In this document: positions 23,787 to 34,387 of the stretch, piece after piece | How the letters are laid out: every line of letters starts with the position of its first letter | Position numbering within the stretch: position 1 is the stretch's first letter | Source: Saksenaea vasiformis B4078 | Taxonomy: Eukaryota; Mucoromycota; Mucoromycetes; Mucorales; Saksenaeaceae | Assembly: GCA_000697055.1 (NCBI GenBank) | Contig: JNDT01002417.1 | Span: 1 to 64,000, forward strand | DNA length: 64,000 nt | Reading direction: 5' to 3' | Made by a program: the position numbers and the translations under genes | The notes under the pieces: generated by a model | The model's input: only the letters and a program-made list of their open reading frames with translations | Database searches by the model: none | Told to the model about the DNA's origin: nothing

Positions 23787-24989
23787 ACTGCGGTCAATGT
23801 TTTTCATGGTCGAAGCAGAATGAACTGAAATCTAGGACCGCGGCAGAAATACAGCCTCAGTACGACTTATTGGCGAACAACCCTTCCACTGTTATGAGCA
23901 TGCATGGATTTCAGCGATATATCACCGCCTTGAGCATCATTCATAACACGTAAAAAGAAAACGCATGAAATCAATCTGTTAATTCCTTATTAGGCTCCAT
24001 AACTTCAACAAAAGCTATCGACATCGAGAAAATCGACTCCTTTTCTACTCTGCCGGGCAGAGCACACTCAACGTGCTGGCTGATCGCATTGCCAACTGGA
24101 CATCCCGACACGTAAGTCTCTAAAGATTTGACATTATGCTAACTTAACGTACGACCACACTACAAGTCGACCCCGTCATCGCGGAAGCATCGTCGTCGAA
24201 AGGCCCGCCGACGACACCCTCGTCCGGAGCAACCAGCAATCATTGCATACGGTGACGCGGATTTGCGACCTACAATGCGGGGCCAGGGCCCGGTTCCAGT
24301 GAAGGTCAGCATTTACAAGTTTCTTATAGACAAAGTCTCACGCATTCCAGATACCAGACATTCCGGCAATTTCTCGCAAGACACGCTCTCGTTGTTCTGG
24401 TCGATGGATACAACACCAGCAAAGTGTGTTCAAACTGTGACCATGATACAGAACAGGGTCGAGCACCAACAGCACGATGTCCACACGAGTATGTATCAAA
24501 CTGCTGCGAATGTTCGAAAATTAACTTCATCAACAGGACCAAAGTAATTTGGTTTGTCGGGGCTGGGAGAGCCAAACGATATTGCCTTGATGAGAACGAA
24601 CGAACGATGCATCCGACATCACAATGCCCAGAACTTCGACCGTTAGGCAAGTAAATATCAGGTTGCATACTCTTTTCTAACTGGATCTTTAATACAGCCA
24701 TCACAGACAATCGCAGCAGCGTGTATCCGATTAAGGTGTGCCACCACCATCAGTTGGGACAAGCTGCGGATGATCAAGCTCCCAGGCCACTGGTAAGTGT
24801 TTTTGGAGCTATTTATTATGCTGTCATTAAATTGCATAGTTCTGGCACCGTGATGTGAATGCAGGAAGAAAATTGAGAAGGATTTTAGTTGCCTACATGG
24901 AAAATGGACATCAGCTAGAGTCAAGATCCCTCTCATTACAGCGGCCGCAGCAGCAACAACAACCGCCCCGTATCGGGGCTAGGCAGTAA
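23787..24989 (+). pseudogene. Second Fanzor-type nuclease copy, 5'-truncated
   Basis: Same family as 2314-5705, aligned exon by exon: CFSWSKQNELKSRTAAEI (versus FNWCLQVERKNRSIANM), then FNKSYRHRENRLLFYSAG (versus EYNRYYRNRERRALQ). IIAYGDADLRP (versus VLIAYGDAVLHT), TFRQFLARHALVVLVDGYN with CSNC (versus TFRKVLAQRRPVICIDEYK with CSVC) and RYCLDENERTMHPTSQCPE follow. The RuvC-III block is WHRDVNAGRKLRRILVAY, with the catalytic Asp kept. It ends at TAA 24987-24989. The N-terminal half, including RuvC-I, is missing upstream, so the copy cannot be active alone. The two copies are clearly diverged at the protein level, so this is not a recent duplicate. It has an extra short exon (about 24700-24795) not seen in copy 1. 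A Tc1/mariner element starts 313 bp downstream. Confidence 0.7.
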
Positions 24990-24998
24990 GGAACTGCC
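24982..24998 (+). ncRNA. Candidate guide-RNA hairpin at the stop of Fanzor copy 2
   Basis: GGCAGT (24982-24987), loop AAGGA, ACTGCC (24993-24998), overlapping the TAA stop. It is identical in stem and register to 5698-5714, although the surrounding coding and 3' sequences are strongly diverged. A second possible pairing, GCACC-TG-GTGTGC, follows near 25016-25028. The role is inferred from position only. Confidence 0.45.
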
Positions 24999-25301
24999 AA
25001 CAAGCCTCTCGTTAGGCACCTGGTGTGCTGTCTTCGGGCAGATAAGACTTGCTTTTGCGGCAAAAAAGAAAATCTAACGTCATCCTTTTCGTTTGATTCA
25101 AGGGCACTGGGACCTGAGGGAATCAATAAGGCAATGCACTCGAGTGCAGGGACTTGACCGGTTTCACTCTATTAGCTACCAATAAAATTTTTTCTGCCAT
25201 CTTCTTTTTTCGGTGGTAGAATGTGATTGCAAAGGAAACGATGCTTATAACAGAGCAACATAATCCAGAAATTCAAAAATTACTTGCTTTGGCGCTGCTT
25301 A

Positions 25302-26644
25302 TACACTCCTAGAAAGAAAGTCTGTCTACACTTGAGTAAACTCCGCCTACCCCATATCTTATGCTTTATCTTTCTCCACCACTTTTGCTTTGTAGCATTG
25401 TACACGAGACCCATATCATGGCAGAAATAAGATATATCATATATTATAAATGTGTATGAAGCTTTTGGGGAAGATCTAGTAGCTCGTGTAGCCACCATTC
25501 GCTTCAATAACTTCTCTGCATCTTTTCCCCATTGATGCGACTAGATTCTGGCAAACACTCTGCGGCATCGCGTGCCATTCTTCCAACACAGCCTCCTCCA
25601 ACTGCTTTGGATTTCTAATCAAGTGCCTTCTCGGTGCCAAACGGCGCTCAACTTCGTTCCAAAGATGTTCGATCGGATTCAAATCGGGGCTCTGTGCTGG
25701 CCATTTTACCATCACAGACACTCCGTTTTCTTCCTTCCATTGCCTCGCTTCCTTTCCTGTATGGCTTGAAGCGCCATCCTCTTGAAAAAGGAGATCTTGC
25801 GTGTTGTTATCGTCTAAGAATGGAAGCAGGTATCTTTCCAGGACATTAGTGTACGCGGCCTGGTTCATTCTCCCTGGAACCACAGTGATAGGGCCAACTG
25901 CAGCAGCAGTAAAGCAGGCCCAAACCATCACTGAACCACCGCCATACTTGGTTGTCCTGTTATATGTTCTTTAAGAAGTGCTTCTCCACGCTTCCGCAGC
26001 ACTCGTTTCCGGCCATCGTTGCCTGAGACACGGAATCGGGATTCATCTGACCAAATGACACTTCCCCATTGTTGATCAGTCCAATTGAGGTGTTCCTTGG
26101 CCCATGCAAGTCTTTTCTCTTTGTGTTTTTCTGTTAGACTAGGTTTACGCCTTGGTCTACACGAAGAAAAACCAAGATCATGGACGGCATGACGAAATGT
26201 CGGTAGCGAGACATTTACACAAGTTGCGGAGAATTTGTAGTGATGATCAACCAAAGGGGCAAAACGATCGTGACGGATCGAGCGTTCAATGAAACGTAAT
26301 GATCGTTCTCTAAGCTTTCTCGGTCTTCCCGTTCTAGGTTTCGACGCGGTAGTTCCAGTTTCATTGAATCTTTTTACTATTTTTTGACCGTAGATCGATC
26401 CAGTCCCCTGGACTTAGCGATTGTGCCATACGACATTCCAGCCTCCCTCATGCCCACGATGATCGCACGCTCTTCCACTGAAATTTCAGTATTTGGTTTG
26501 CGAGTGTTGTTAGAGATATCCTGAAGAGACATAGTAGCTAGTTTACGAGAGAAGTGAGAAAAGTCGAGTGATATTCCTATCCTACGCGTTTTACACTTTG
26601 CGGAGTTTATTCAAGTGTAGACAGACTTTCTTTCTAGGAGTGTA
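25302..26644. mobile_element. Tc1/mariner-family DNA transposon with 43-bp terminal inverted repeats
   Basis: The left terminal repeat is 25304-25346 (CACTCCTAGAAAGAAAGTCT...CTCCGC) and the right is 26600-26642 in inverse orientation, differing at one base (G/A). Both ends are flanked by TA (25302-25303, 26643-26644), the target duplication of Tc1/mariner elements. The 1339-bp element contains a single transposase frame on the minus strand, which is broken twice. The near-identical ends indicate a fairly recent insertion or selection by transposase supplied elsewhere. Confidence 0.9.
25476..26532 (-). pseudogene. Tc1-like DDE transposase with two frameshifts
   Basis: From ATG 26532 the protein opens with a helix-turn-helix (EERAIIVGMREAGMSYGTIA). 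It shifts frame at a T6 run (26380-26385 on the plus strand) before IVKRFNETGTTASKPRTGRP. It continues through VIWSDESRFRVSG (first Asp) and shifts again near 25950-25975 before KYGGGSVMVWACF. It then reads LLFQEDGASSHTG (second Asp) and PDLNPIEHLWNEVER (Glu), spacing consistent with the DD34E class, and ends at TAG 25476-25478. Both shifts are needed to join family-typical sequence, so the gene is inactive as written, unless the base calls at the homopolymer are wrong. Confidence 0.85.
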
Positions 26645-27626
26645 TTGTGCATTGACAGCTTACGAGTGACATCGATATCGATACAAGTTCAAAGAAGGAG
26701 ATCGTCAATATAAGTAGATCATGATGGAAGCAGAAATAGACTATGACGAGTTATCATCGAGAGAACAAATACCATCCAACTTTTTAGGATTGATTTACCA
26801 GGTCTATCCTATAATTATGCGTTGCTTTTAAATTGCTTGGCGTCAGGTTCCAGGTAGACTTTTACGTCGGAGGAGGAGTGATGGGGATCTCAAGGAACAG
26901 ACTAAAGTCCTTCTATTTTTCTTTGGTTCTGTTTCTCGTTAGTATCCCCGGCGTGCACACACTCAGGATGACTCATGTCCTGGTGTCTGCCATTTAGCTG
27001 GCAAGTCTCTATCCCGAACCGTCTCGGCTGTGATGATGGTTTTTGCCTGTCGTCAAAATAAATAAATGTCTTCGCATTAAGTATTATTCCCATGAATTTT
27101 GCGTCCAACGAGGGACCGAATTGATGTAGATAAAGTATGAACTTGTTGCAAATTTCTGTACTAATGACCGCATATCCCATCCTTCATTAGCGCGCCCCTC
27201 ATATTAGTCTAGAAAAACTTGCATTGTCGTAAAATGTCTTCGTATATGAATATCGTTGCAACCGCCTCTCTACATTTTTTATGAGCCTTTGTCGGAGAAA
27301 CATCCAAAGGAAGGGGTATATCGCCACGAGCGCGAATCAAAACAGAGGAAAGAAAAGAAAGAGACGCTTCATCTGTACGACAGGTACAAGCCTGCGTGGC
27401 AGCTGCCAACATGACCTGGAAGAGGAAAAGGAACGAATCAAAAATAAATCGTCAATAAGGGCTCCAGATCGACCGAGTGCATGTGCATCGCTACACGAGC
27501 AAGCTGAGATTTTCGGCTGACATCATCTATCTTTTTTTTTTCTTGATGAGCCAATAGGAAGCCAGTTTCGTTTTTACTGGTCTGTTTGTTTTAAAGGCCC
27601 TTCTTTTCTTTTTTGTCCATTTCACC
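26645..27626. other. Gap between the transposon and the bHLH gene
   Basis: Mostly uncharacterised. On the plus strand, MMEAEIDYDELSSREQIPSN at about 26721 could join by a short intron to VPGRLLRRRRSDGDL, but this is weak. On the minus strand, about 27060-27180 encodes FILYLHQFGPSLDAKFM, which resembles AYLDRFGPQWSHDLL on the minus strand at about 265-325, hinting at another decayed dispersed element. Confidence 0.3.
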
Positions 27627-29498
27627 ATGGATTTTAGCGCTTTTGATCTCGGTGACGCGAACGATCTGTTCAAACACAATTATGGGGTGGACAATATTCA
27701 CAGTCGCGAAGAAAACCAGCATGCTGACAATTCGGCGGAATTCTTCTCTTTTGTGGACTATAGTCAGGCGGACACCAACGTTTCTCGACAAAACGCAAGC
27801 ATGCAGCAGCGGCAGGATACTTACATTATGCCTCAACTTACGCCAGATGGCCATGAAAGCAATTACACTGGTAGCAGTATATTGACGGGTCATAACCCAG
27901 AGTATCAGATGTCACCGCTTCAAATGTCCGCTCATACATCAGCGGGCAATGTTCCCGCTTATCATACGCCTGTGAAACATACTTTGCAGACTAACAGTAA
28001 TGCATTGGAAGATGATGAGGTAAGATACATTATATCTTTTCTATCAATTATATTTACAACCATCCAGGAGTTCTTCACTCCCCTTGTCTCGCCCGCCATT
28101 GCACCTACCTACCAAATTTCGCAAGCGCATACTAGAAATGACGTCTGTTTCTCTCCATTAACATCACCAGCACTACATCCGTCACAACAATCTGCAGAAC
28201 AATCCGATCACGAGACTGTCCTACAACGGAAACTGGCTTTCATTGAGCAGCAGCAACAGCAGTTGCGAACACAGATGCATGGTGGCCAATCCTCAGGTTA
28301 CGTTAGTCCGCATGCGTCGTACCATAGTTCCCCTTTGATGCAGCCCACGAAACCTGGGAATTCGCAACGGAAGCAGTCTCTTCGTCAGATGATCGCGCAG
28401 TCCAGTCCTCAAATTCATGCTTCCACTTCCTCATCTACGACAGTAAAGCCAATGACTCCGCATGCTACGTTTTCGCAGACTCCGCCGACCATCACATCCT
28501 CTCTATCTACTCAAACGACACCTGTGATCGCTCCTGCAACACCATCCTTGTTAATGAAGCTCGGTGGAGGTGGTGTTTCCAGTGCATCTGCTTCTCCAAG
28601 CAGTCTTCCTCAATCGAATATCAACAATTCTGCCGTGGATAATATGATGTCGCTGCCCGCAGCTATGTTAGATGACTCTTCCACACGACCGAAAAGGGCT
28701 CCAGCCACAACAAGCAACACAACAATAGCAAAACGTAGACGGATATCGCAGAACAAGGGCGCGTTCACATCACCTGCTCTACTTCCTTCTGTTCATATGT
28801 CACCTGGGCTTAATATGACAGATCCAACAGTGGCAGCTCTTGTCTCTCCAGCGGCTCTTCGGCCACAAGTTGTATCTTCTTCTCCTCGCGCGCTCAAGCC
28901 GCTCATATCACCGTCGTTACGCCCAGATGGAAAGCGGCTGTCAGCCATTGAAGAAGAAACCGCCGCTGCGATACTCGCAACCAAGAGTAACTATGAAAAC
29001 CTCAAAGAAGGCAAGGCCAAGAGCCTGGGAATCGATTTCTCCACAAATATTCAGTCAGGCATCGAGAACCGACGCTCCGCTCACAAAGCAGCCGAACAGA
29101 AACGACGAGATACGCTGAAGCAGAGTTTTGACTCTCTACGTATGGAAATTGTGGATGCGATGGTGGAAGAAGAAGCTAGCGAGGCTTCGGAGAAAACTGG
29201 AGACGTATGGAATCAAAAAGAGAAGGAGGTGAAACAAATGAGCAAGGTGGTGCTGTTACAACACTCGTACGAGTACATGCTACGTCTCAAGACGGATAAC
29301 CGGCGGAAAGACAGCAAAATAGAAAAAATGCGTCGCGAAGTACAAATGCTAAGAGCCAAGCTTGGTTTGCCAGAGATCACAGAAGAAGAGGCACAGGAAG
29401 AAGCAAGAGAGAAAGAAGACGAAAAGATTCGACGAGAGGCGAGACTAAAACGTCTTGCAAACGTGACAACAGAAGAACAACAACAATCACCGACATAA
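27627..29498 (+). CDS. bHLH transcription factor with long Ser/Thr/Pro/Gln-rich region
   Basis: Nuclear DNA-binding factor. The N-terminus is acidic and Gln/Ser-rich (MDFSAFDLGDANDLF...). A long low-complexity region is rich in TP/SP sites. The basic helix-loop-helix near the C-terminus has basic region ENRRSAHKAAEQKRRDTLKQ and helix 1 SFDSLRMEIVDAM, then a loop of about 30 residues. Helix 2 is MSKVVLLQHSYEYMLRLK, running into a coiled coil (RRKDSKIEKMRREVQMLRAK). The H-x3-E-x2-R-R pattern in the basic region indicates E-box binding. A 48-nt segment (28020-28067) has perfect intron ends (GTAAGA...CCAG) but no stop and preserves frame, so it can be spliced (EDDE-EFFTPL) or retained. The stop is TAA 29496-29498. 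I cannot name a one-to-one orthologue. Confidence 0.8.
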   Translation: MDFSAFDLGDANDLFKHNYGVDNIHSREENQHADNSAEFFSFVDYSQADTNVSRQNASMQQRQDTYIMPQLTPDGHESNYTGSSILTGHNPEYQMSPLQMSAHTSAGNVPAYHTPVKHTLQTNSNALEDDEVRYIISFLSIIFTTIQEFFTPLVSPAIAPTYQISQAHTRNDVCFSPLTSPALHPSQQSAEQSDHETVLQRKLAFIEQQQQQLRTQMHGGQSSGYVSPHASYHSSPLMQPTKPGNSQRKQSLRQMIAQSSPQIHASTSSSTTVKPMTPHATFSQTPPTITSSLSTQTTPVIAPATPSLLMKLGGGGVSSASASPSSLPQSNINNSAVDNMMSLPAAMLDDSSTRPKRAPATTSNTTIAKRRRISQNKGAFTSPALLPSVHMSPGLNMTDPTVAALVSPAALRPQVVSSSPRALKPLISPSLRPDGKRLSAIEEETAAAILATKSNYENLKEGKAKSLGIDFSTNIQSGIENRRSAHKAAEQKRRDTLKQSFDSLRMEIVDAMVEEEASEASEKTGDVWNQKEKEVKQMSKVVLLQHSYEYMLRLKTDNRRKDSKIEKMRREVQMLRAKLGLPEITEEEAQEEAREKEDEKIRREARLKRLANVTTEEQQQSPT

Positions 29499-30517
29499 TC
29501 TCGTTTCATTTCATCAACATTCTCTATTCTTCTAATTTACATTCAGCCAAATTTTTAAACCATTTACTGTAATCCTACCGATACTACGTTAGCGAGCATG
29601 AAATTTTTACGTACTCTCAAACCCAGATAAAACACAAATGCACGTCCAGGATCTTTACAGCTCGTTACCTGCGCATGGCTAAGGAGATCGGACATCATCA
29701 AGTGATACAACAATGATCTGTAGAATAAGTGCATCTTCTTTTAAAGAGAATAAAGACAAAAAAGTCAATGCGATGAATGGCCAGCTTGCAACATCAACTG
29801 TAGTTTGCCTTATGCTGTTGAAATCTTTCTTTTCTTTTTCTCAGTAGGTGAATTGAGAAAGGTGAGAGTCACCATGAAAAACTGACAACAAACAAGGTAT
29901 CTCATTATATTTAAGAATGCTGAACAAACAAGACACCTTGATTAATTGATTGTTGTTAGACACTTGGAAACGAGAGAGAGCAACATGGAGTTAAGAGCAT
30001 GGGTGACTAAGGTGTGATAGAATGGACTGGAAATCCTCGACTTCCGGGTCATACAATTCGTAGTGTGGACACTCCATCTCGCTGGTGTCTGTGTGGCCTA
30101 ACGATCGCATGACTATTAAGGTTAAGCGTCCACAATAGGTTGAGATCTACAAAAGGGTAACACTATGCTAGATTAACGCAAAACGACTTACTTCCCAGCG
30201 CAAAGACACAATGCGAAATGCACAACGAAAGATACAACAACATAAAACAGACAAGTACAAAGAATATACTCTATCAGACGTTAAAACCGGAGATAATCGC
30301 ATGTCTGAGGCCTTGGCTCTGGACAACCCTACAGGATTCCTTAACCTAACGGCCACTGTACGCAACTTCCATAAAACTGTAAAAAGCCGCTATGTAATGA
30401 ACTATCATATAGCGGCTTTTTTATTGTCTTCTGATCTGATTTCTTGTGTATAAATAGAGCAGGAACACATTTAAGTAGAGAAACAATCTCTTTTCTTACT
30501 TTCACGATTAAAAAGCT
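29499..30517. other. 3' region of the bHLH gene and left flank of the CACTA element
   Basis: No gene supported. ATAAAGACAAAAAAG near 29750 may serve as 3' end. Contains the strong hairpin at 30381-30421, listed separately. Confidence 0.4.
30381..30421. repeat. 13-bp perfect inverted repeat with T tract
   Basis: AAAAAGCCGCTAT (30381-30393) pairs perfectly with ATAGCGGCTTTTT (30409-30421) around a 15-nt loop, with T residues continuing to 30422. It looks like a bidirectional intrinsic terminator or a small foldback element and lies 97 bp left of the CACTA end. Confidence 0.7.
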
Positions 30518-31022
30518 CACTACGGAAAATATTCTCCACAAAATCTCCTGGAGATCTCCAGTTTTTTCCAATATCGAATCTCCAAATTATCTCCAATTTT
30601 TAAACGCGCGCGGAGATAATATGGAGATTTGATATTTGCGAAATGTGGAGATGCGCAGCAGAATTGTGGAGATTCTCTAAAAAAGAAAAGTGGAGATGCG
30701 TAGCAGAACCGTGGAGATTCTGTGCTTCGGTACATGTAAATATTTGTAGCACACCATATAGTGTTTTCTATGTGCTGTATGTTTCACGTTTGAGAACGTA
30801 ATTCTTGTTTGTGGTACTAGCGGACGTTTATTGTATTATTTTTTCTTTATAGAGAGCTACGGAGGTGGTAGAGGGTTTTCTCTATGTCTGGTAGATGGTT
30901 CTTCGCCAGTTTCTTCTTGTTCTCTGCTGAAGTATACTTCGAATTCGTGATCACTTTCAGTTATTAAATGTTCTATTCATTATAATAGTTACTGGAGAAA
31001 GTAGGTTACGTAGCGATATATA

Positions 31023-31727
31023 TCACGCACCACTTTCCTTAAGAATGGTACTCCTGGCTTTTGAGTTTGACCGTTGGAAGTGCTTGCTCAGTAATAGCCT
31101 AGCGCCCCAGTTGTTACGACATTTTTCCAGCGGGAAGCTATTTGGAGCATTTCCCTCTAATAGCTGATATTCCCACCGCTTGACATGGTTGGGGAGTTTT
31201 CTCCAAGGTGTTTCATTTGATAAATTGAACTTGTCTATGATCTGGTCGACTATGGCTTTTGATAGCTGTATCACGCTGTCTACAGTTGCCATGATGAAGT
31301 CGTCATCTGGAGGTGCATTATCATTTGCCTTTTCCATTGATGCATTTTTCATTAAAGAACAGAAGAGGTCAACGGAAAATTGACATTTCCTGTACCGGGT
31401 GTTTCCATTCTTATCGATATATTCGTAAGTTGGGTGCTTGATGGTCCTTTCCCAGCTTGGCATAGGCTCAGGTACACATAAGAGTGCAGCTTCTTGGAGA
31501 GTATTGTCGGAAGACTTGTCACGAATAGCTTCACGCAGGTTCTTAATCTCTTCGACCAGTCTCTCGTTTGCTTCCTTCTGTTTAGTGAGCATTTCATCCA
31601 TTAACGTGAACTTGCGTTCGTAGACGTTATCCATATCCTCTAATTTGCTTAAAACCTTTTCCGGAATTTGGCCTTTAGTTCGATCAGACCTCGCAACACC
31701 AGCACGCTTATTGCTTGGCGTTTTCAT
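31023..31727 (-). CDS. CACTA accessory protein, coiled-coil, intact
   Basis: A single uninterrupted frame of 234 codons. It has a basic N-terminus (MKTPSNKRAGVARSDRTKG), a heptad-like helix (KLEDMDNVYERKFTLMDEML...LVEEIKNLREAIRD) and a C-terminal block with EYIDKNGNTRYRKCQFSVDL and WRKLPNHVKRWEYQLLEGNA. It sits inside the transposon, downstream of and codirectional with the transposase. Second genes of CACTA elements often encode end-binding proteins, so a role in binding the subterminal repeats is possible, but I recognise no named domain. Confidence 0.55.
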   Translation of the reverse strand: MKTPSNKRAGVARSDRTKGQIPEKVLSKLEDMDNVYERKFTLMDEMLTKQKEANERLVEEIKNLREAIRDKSSDNTLQEAALLCVPEPMPSWERTIKHPTYEYIDKNGNTRYRKCQFSVDLFCSLMKNASMEKANDNAPPDDDFIMATVDSVIQLSKAIVDQIIDKFNLSNETPWRKLPNHVKRWEYQLLEGNAPNSFPLEKCRNNWGARLLLSKHFQRSNSKARSTILKESGA

Positions 31728-31870
31728 CAGTAGTAGTGTGAGAGAAGAAAATGCAAGCAGATCACTAAAAATATCAATTTATAGGCTGCCGAAAAACATG
31801 AAACGGTAGCACATAAACTTTCTACACTAACAGCTCGGAAATAATGCTCAGATCCATTCTACCGATGTTA

Positions 31871-34387
31871 TCATAGCTGAGTGAGGTTACCGAAGGGCTC
31901 CATAACATCACGCTGATGGCACGACATCCCTGGCCATATGATATATCTTTTACCATTGACGGATGTAAGCCTTCCAGCCATATGCTCTATGACACCGACG
32001 CTGACAACTTTCAGGCGAAAGGAAGCTGAAGGCATGTAGAAAGGGTAGCGCTTCGACGTTGCCTTTATGTCAAATATCTTTATCAGCGCAAGTAAACCCT
32101 CCTCCCCGTTCTGTACGTGCCGGAACAGCATATGCACTTCTCCGAAATAGGTCTTTGGCACTCGCTTGATTTCGCGACTCCTGCGCTCGATATCGAAGTC
32201 GATGGTTAATCTTACAAAACAGTTTTCGCGCTGATGATTTCCGAAATCCCTTGAGCCAATTACTTCGCCGTTTGCTTTCCATAAGCGAGGTGCAGTTGTA
32301 ATACTCGGTTCTATTACGCCAGGGTCTACGAGATAGATTCGCCAGAAGTTGTGAAGGAGGCGTTCTAGATTGAACTCTTTATATTCTCGCGTACAAGTCT
32401 CTTGGAATGGACCCCATAACTCTGGTTCATTGGTATCAGGCGAGTTCCCTATTAAAATAATCTCTCGATGTCTGCGTTTAGGTGGTGTATTAATCTCCTG
32501 AATCCTCTCGTAATGTCGACGTGCAGCGGTTCTGATTAGGAGATTTCCAGCATTTGCGCTTGGCTGCGATTTCGATTTAATGTTTAGCTTGTACTCTCCC
32601 AACGCTCTTTCCATGTTGAATGCACTTGTAAAGACTAGCGGTCCCAAACGTCGTATCATATGTGGGATGTGGTGAAGGTAATGCTGGGTAATGGTGAAAA
32701 CCCGCGCATCAATCATATTTCGTTTGTATGTATTCTGCAAGAAAGTGGACCATGCTCGTATGCTTTTTTCGACCAGGTTGATATCACCTTCCGTAATTTT
32801 TCCGACTATTGCTAGCGTAACAGCTCCAACTAGCGCTAGGACGGCGTGCTTTGCTTCCGAATCGGTTATGTACTCAACGAGTATAGTCGGCACCACGTAT
32901 CGAATAAAGTCTAACCAATCCACTGCTCTATAGTAGCCAGACCGATTTGACACATCAAGAAAGGATCCTGAGAACGAAAGTGGTATATCAGGCCGCAATG
33001 CGGTTATCGCTCGCCAAATTTCATCCTGAATTGATGGCTTCAGGTATAAAGGACTACCGGTGCCATATTCTCCACAGATCATATTCTAGAGTTGTCTCGC
33101 TATTCCGTGGCCAAGAAGATGCATAATATCAAGTCCGAAAAATTCTGGACCATTAAACGTTATCAATCCACTGAATGGGGAGCTGTTCTTAATTCCTTGT
33201 TCCTCATCTCCGTTTAGAAAGCTTTCAATTTTGCGCATCAGACAATGTAGAGGTTGCGGTGGAAAATGAAGGATAGATTTGCCGGAGCTGTCACGTTGTG
33301 GCGCTCGTTTGCCTCTTATGGTACAGATCCTTCAGCCATATATGCTCGTATGCCCTTTGTGGTATGCCATCTTCGCTACTGCAGGAATATCGCCGGTCGC
33401 TACAAGTAAATGCACTTTAGCATCCACAGTCTCATTGTTCGCTATCACGCGTAATCCAGAAGATTGCATTATACGAAGTTCCTTCAGCGTAGGTTCAAGA
33501 AAAGAAAAAATATCCTTAGGAGATTTGGGTCCTGGAATGATGCAAAGTTGCAACATATTTCGGTTTTCGTACCTGATTTCTGGAGGGAAATTCAAAACAA
33601 CGACATGAACAATCGTCATCTCCGGCCCTCCGCGCTTAAATGGATTGAATCCATCGGTATACAAAGCTAATGCGATATCATGCTTCCCGGTGAATACACT
33701 ATCTCTGCAATCGCGATATAAACTGCCGTCAAACACGTCCATGTATCCCAAATCGTCATCCCGTCCACGGCGTGCTCGATAATTGAGAAGGTCCCGGGTT
33801 TCCTTTTTTGCTAATAACAGAGCTAGCTGTGCTGACAGTGGCAATTGCTTGATGCTTGTGCGCGGCGTTTTCTTTAGCGTGCCATTCACCTTTCTCTTCA
33901 AGCTACTATATCGACTTGTCTTGCAGTACTTGCATTCTTGCTCATTGTCGCCTTCCGTGTACATTTTGCATCCATTGATACAAACGTTATAATTTATTGG
34001 CTGAACAGGGTATTTGTCCAATAAGATACGATCACAGGTATAAGATGACTGCAAAGGATCCATCTGACCATCAATATACTCGTTGAATATCTTGATAAAT
34101 TCGTCATAACATCTCCGAGGGACAGCGTGTTTCTGGCTGAGGGTAAATAACTTTTGGCTTGTAAGAGTAGCATTGTCAAAAAAGTCATCATTGCCATCTT
34201 GGAATTTGTACTTAAGAGGATTGAATGTGGGTGATGGATCTTTCGTGTTTTGATGTTCCAGAGTCACTTTATTGAAGTCCTCGTTGTCGATGTCTTCAGC
34301 AGCATCTACGCGATTGGAGGCTGGGTTCTCCCAGTCGTCGCCACCACCATTCGCCATGTAATCCCAGTCACCCTCAGCGTCGTACAT
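31871..34387 (-). pseudogene. Tnp2-type CACTA transposase with two nonsense codons
   Basis: One continuous frame of 839 codons broken only by TGA at 33332-33334 and TAG at 33086-33088. Family blocks are INYNVCINGCKMYTEG with CKYC (zinc motif), DIALALYTDGFNPFKRGG and HKGHTSIYG-stop-RICTIRG, where the stop replaces the expected Cys of a C-x2-C pair. GPEFFGLDIMHLLGHGIARQ-L-stop-NMI (Trp expected) and a long C-terminal part with FNMERALGEYKLNIKS follow. An upstream exon (about 34507-34700, MRPIWIKKLTSRQFYCYHCN with CYHC...H...C) splices towards it, but its join appears to be one base out of frame. As written the transposase cannot be made; two readthroughs or reversions would be needed. Confidence 0.8.

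Noticed and set aside
30010..30170. tRNA-like segment (TGGCCTAACG ... GGTTAAGCGTCC)
   Set aside because: No acceptor stem or proper B box; it cannot fold as a cloverleaf by eye.
30540..30725. Regular short repeats (GGAGAT) resembling an array
   Set aside because: Both orientations, uneven spacing and position just inside a CACTA terminal repeat: these are transposon subterminal repeats, not a CRISPR array.
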